Positions 11,461 through 12,351 of a DNA stretch of 12,351 bases are shown one piece after another. The first letter of the stretch is position 1, and every line of letters starts with the position of its first letter. The position numbers and the translations under genes were made by a program. Origin of the DNA: Acidobacteriaceae bacterium (lineage in GTDB: Bacteria; Acidobacteriota; Terriglobia; Terriglobales; Acidobacteriaceae); the NCBI GenBank assembly GCA_003166055.1, contig PMWR01000169.1, positions 2,341 through 14,691 on the forward strand, read 5' to 3'. Under the pieces are notes generated by a model, which made no database searches, was not told the origin of the DNA, and worked only from the letters and a program-made list of their open reading frames with translations.

Positions 11461-12351
11461 ATGGAGTTCGATTCGGAATTTGAGCGCAATCTCTTCGACT
11501 TGCGCAAAGCAAAACTTGAAGAAATCGAGAAGCTCGGCCAGGCCGCGTATCCCAACCGCTTCCCCGCTTCGATCGACGAGCACGCGGTCACCATCCCAGA
11601 CGTGCGCACCAAGTGGGGCGAAGCGCAGGCCGAGGAGCTTGAGGCCACGCGCACCACCGTGGCCGTCGCCGGCCGCATCATGGCCATCAGGGCACAGGGA
11701 AAGGCCGGATTCGCCACGCTGCAACAGAACGGCCAGCGGCTGCAAATCTACGTCCGCCTCGACGCCGTCGGCGAGCAGGGCTTCGCGCTCTACAAGCTCC
11801 TCGACATGGGCGACCACATCGGCGTCACCGGCTACCTCTTCCGCACCCGCACCGGTGAGCTCACCATCCATGTAGAGACCCTGACGTTCCTCTCCAAGGC
11901 CATGCTGGCGCTGCCTGAAAAATTTCACGGCCTCGCCGATGTCGAGCTCCGCTACCGCCAGCGCTATGTCGATCTCTTCACCAACCTCGACGCCCGTGAA
12001 GTCTTCGTCAAGCGCGCCAAAGCCCTCAAGGCCCTGCGCAAATTTTTCGATGATCGCGGTTACATTGAAGTGGAAACGCCGATGATGCAGCAGATCGCCG
12101 GCGGAGCCGCCGCACGCCCCTTCAAAACGCACCACAACGCGCTCGACCAGGACCTCTTCCTGCGCATCGCGCCCGAGCTTTATTTGAAGCGGCTGGTAGT
12201 CGGCGGCTTCGACCGCGTCTACGAAATCAACCGCAACTTCCGCAACGAGGGCGTAAGCACGCAGCACAACCCCGAGTTCACCATGCTCTAGTTCTACCAG
12301 GCCTACGCCAACTACCACGACCTGATGCAGATCACCGAAGACCTCATCGCC
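11461..12351 (+). CDS. lysS: Lysyl-tRNA synthetase, class II, 5' part; interrupted by in-frame TAG at 12289-12291
   Basis: Charges tRNA-Lys with lysine in the cytoplasm. An N-terminal OB-fold anticodon-binding domain (about residues 66-145) is followed by the class II catalytic core: motif 1 near 195-208 ([10 protein letters not shown]) and motif 2 near 252-275 ([19 protein letters not shown], with Arg261 and Glu263). The ATG has GAGG five bases upstream. Codon 277 is TAG where the family has Glu (FTML-E-FY), and the frame then continues with [20 protein letters not shown] to the window edge without another stop. That Glu corresponds to E. coli Glu278, a lysine-binding residue. A GAG-to-TAG change or a sequencing error is likely. 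If the stop is real, only a 276-residue truncated and presumably inactive protein is made. The gene is cut by the right edge. Confidence 0.95.

Noticed and set aside
11311..12318. Long minus-strand open frame extending the DUF2846-like gene upstream across lysS
   Set aside because: It is antisense to a clearly coding lysS, lacks any domain, and the real gene has its own ATG, Shine-Dalgarno and signal peptide at 11310. GC-rich codon bias keeps the opposite frame open.
1..12351. tRNA, rRNA, insertion sequence, phage or defence islands
   Set aside because: I scanned for cloverleaf or transposase-like signals and found none; apart from mqsRA the genes are housekeeping or envelope related.

Overview
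The window looks like a stretch of a GC-rich Acidobacteriota chromosome, probably a Terriglobia-type lineage. This is inferred from remembered protein styles: a small-gene F0 cluster with a signal-peptide-bearing subunit c, a bactofilin beside a methyltransferase-like gene, a long APC permease with a cytoplasmic tail, and a short basic protein with a TPEGRKRI-type motif. No search was run. Most of the window is ordinary housekeeping sequence with a few accessory features.

Layout. Positions 1-377 (minus) hold an MqsR toxin and the first 26 codons of its MqsA antitoxin, close behind lnt (apolipoprotein N-acyltransferase, 385-2040, minus). An MqsA-type palindrome sits across the lnt stop codon. 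A 43-residue membrane protein (2148-2279, plus) diverges from lnt. It is followed by an APC-superfamily permease with a USP-like C-terminal half (2418-4784, plus). A gene-poor gap (4785-5277) leads to a small basic protein (5278-5508, plus) that ends in a strong 17-bp hairpin.

Positions 5588-7437 (minus) form a likely operon: bactofilin, a degenerate SAM-methyltransferase-like protein, and a UPF0173 metallo-beta-lactamase-fold hydrolase. A divergent gene at 7651-8532 (plus) encodes an exported protein of unknown function. It converges on the F0 part of ATP synthase (8605-10670, minus), in the order atpZ, atpI, atpB, atpE. The cluster ends in a terminator straight after atpE, so atpF and the F1 genes must be elsewhere. 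A secreted DUF2846-like gene (10735-11310, minus) lies just upstream of atpZ. From 11461 to the window edge runs lysS (plus).

The most notable observations are these. First, an in-frame TAG in lysS replaces a glutamate expected to contact the substrate lysine, while the reading frame continues normally after it. Second, the atpZ-atpI junction is a chain of three ATGA stop/start overlaps built from 20-bp tandem repeats, with two 7-codon mini-ORFs between the genes. Third, the mqsRA operator and promoter are embedded in the 3' end of lnt. I found no CRISPR array, tRNA, rRNA or insertion sequence, and no clear case for a wholly new multi-gene system.
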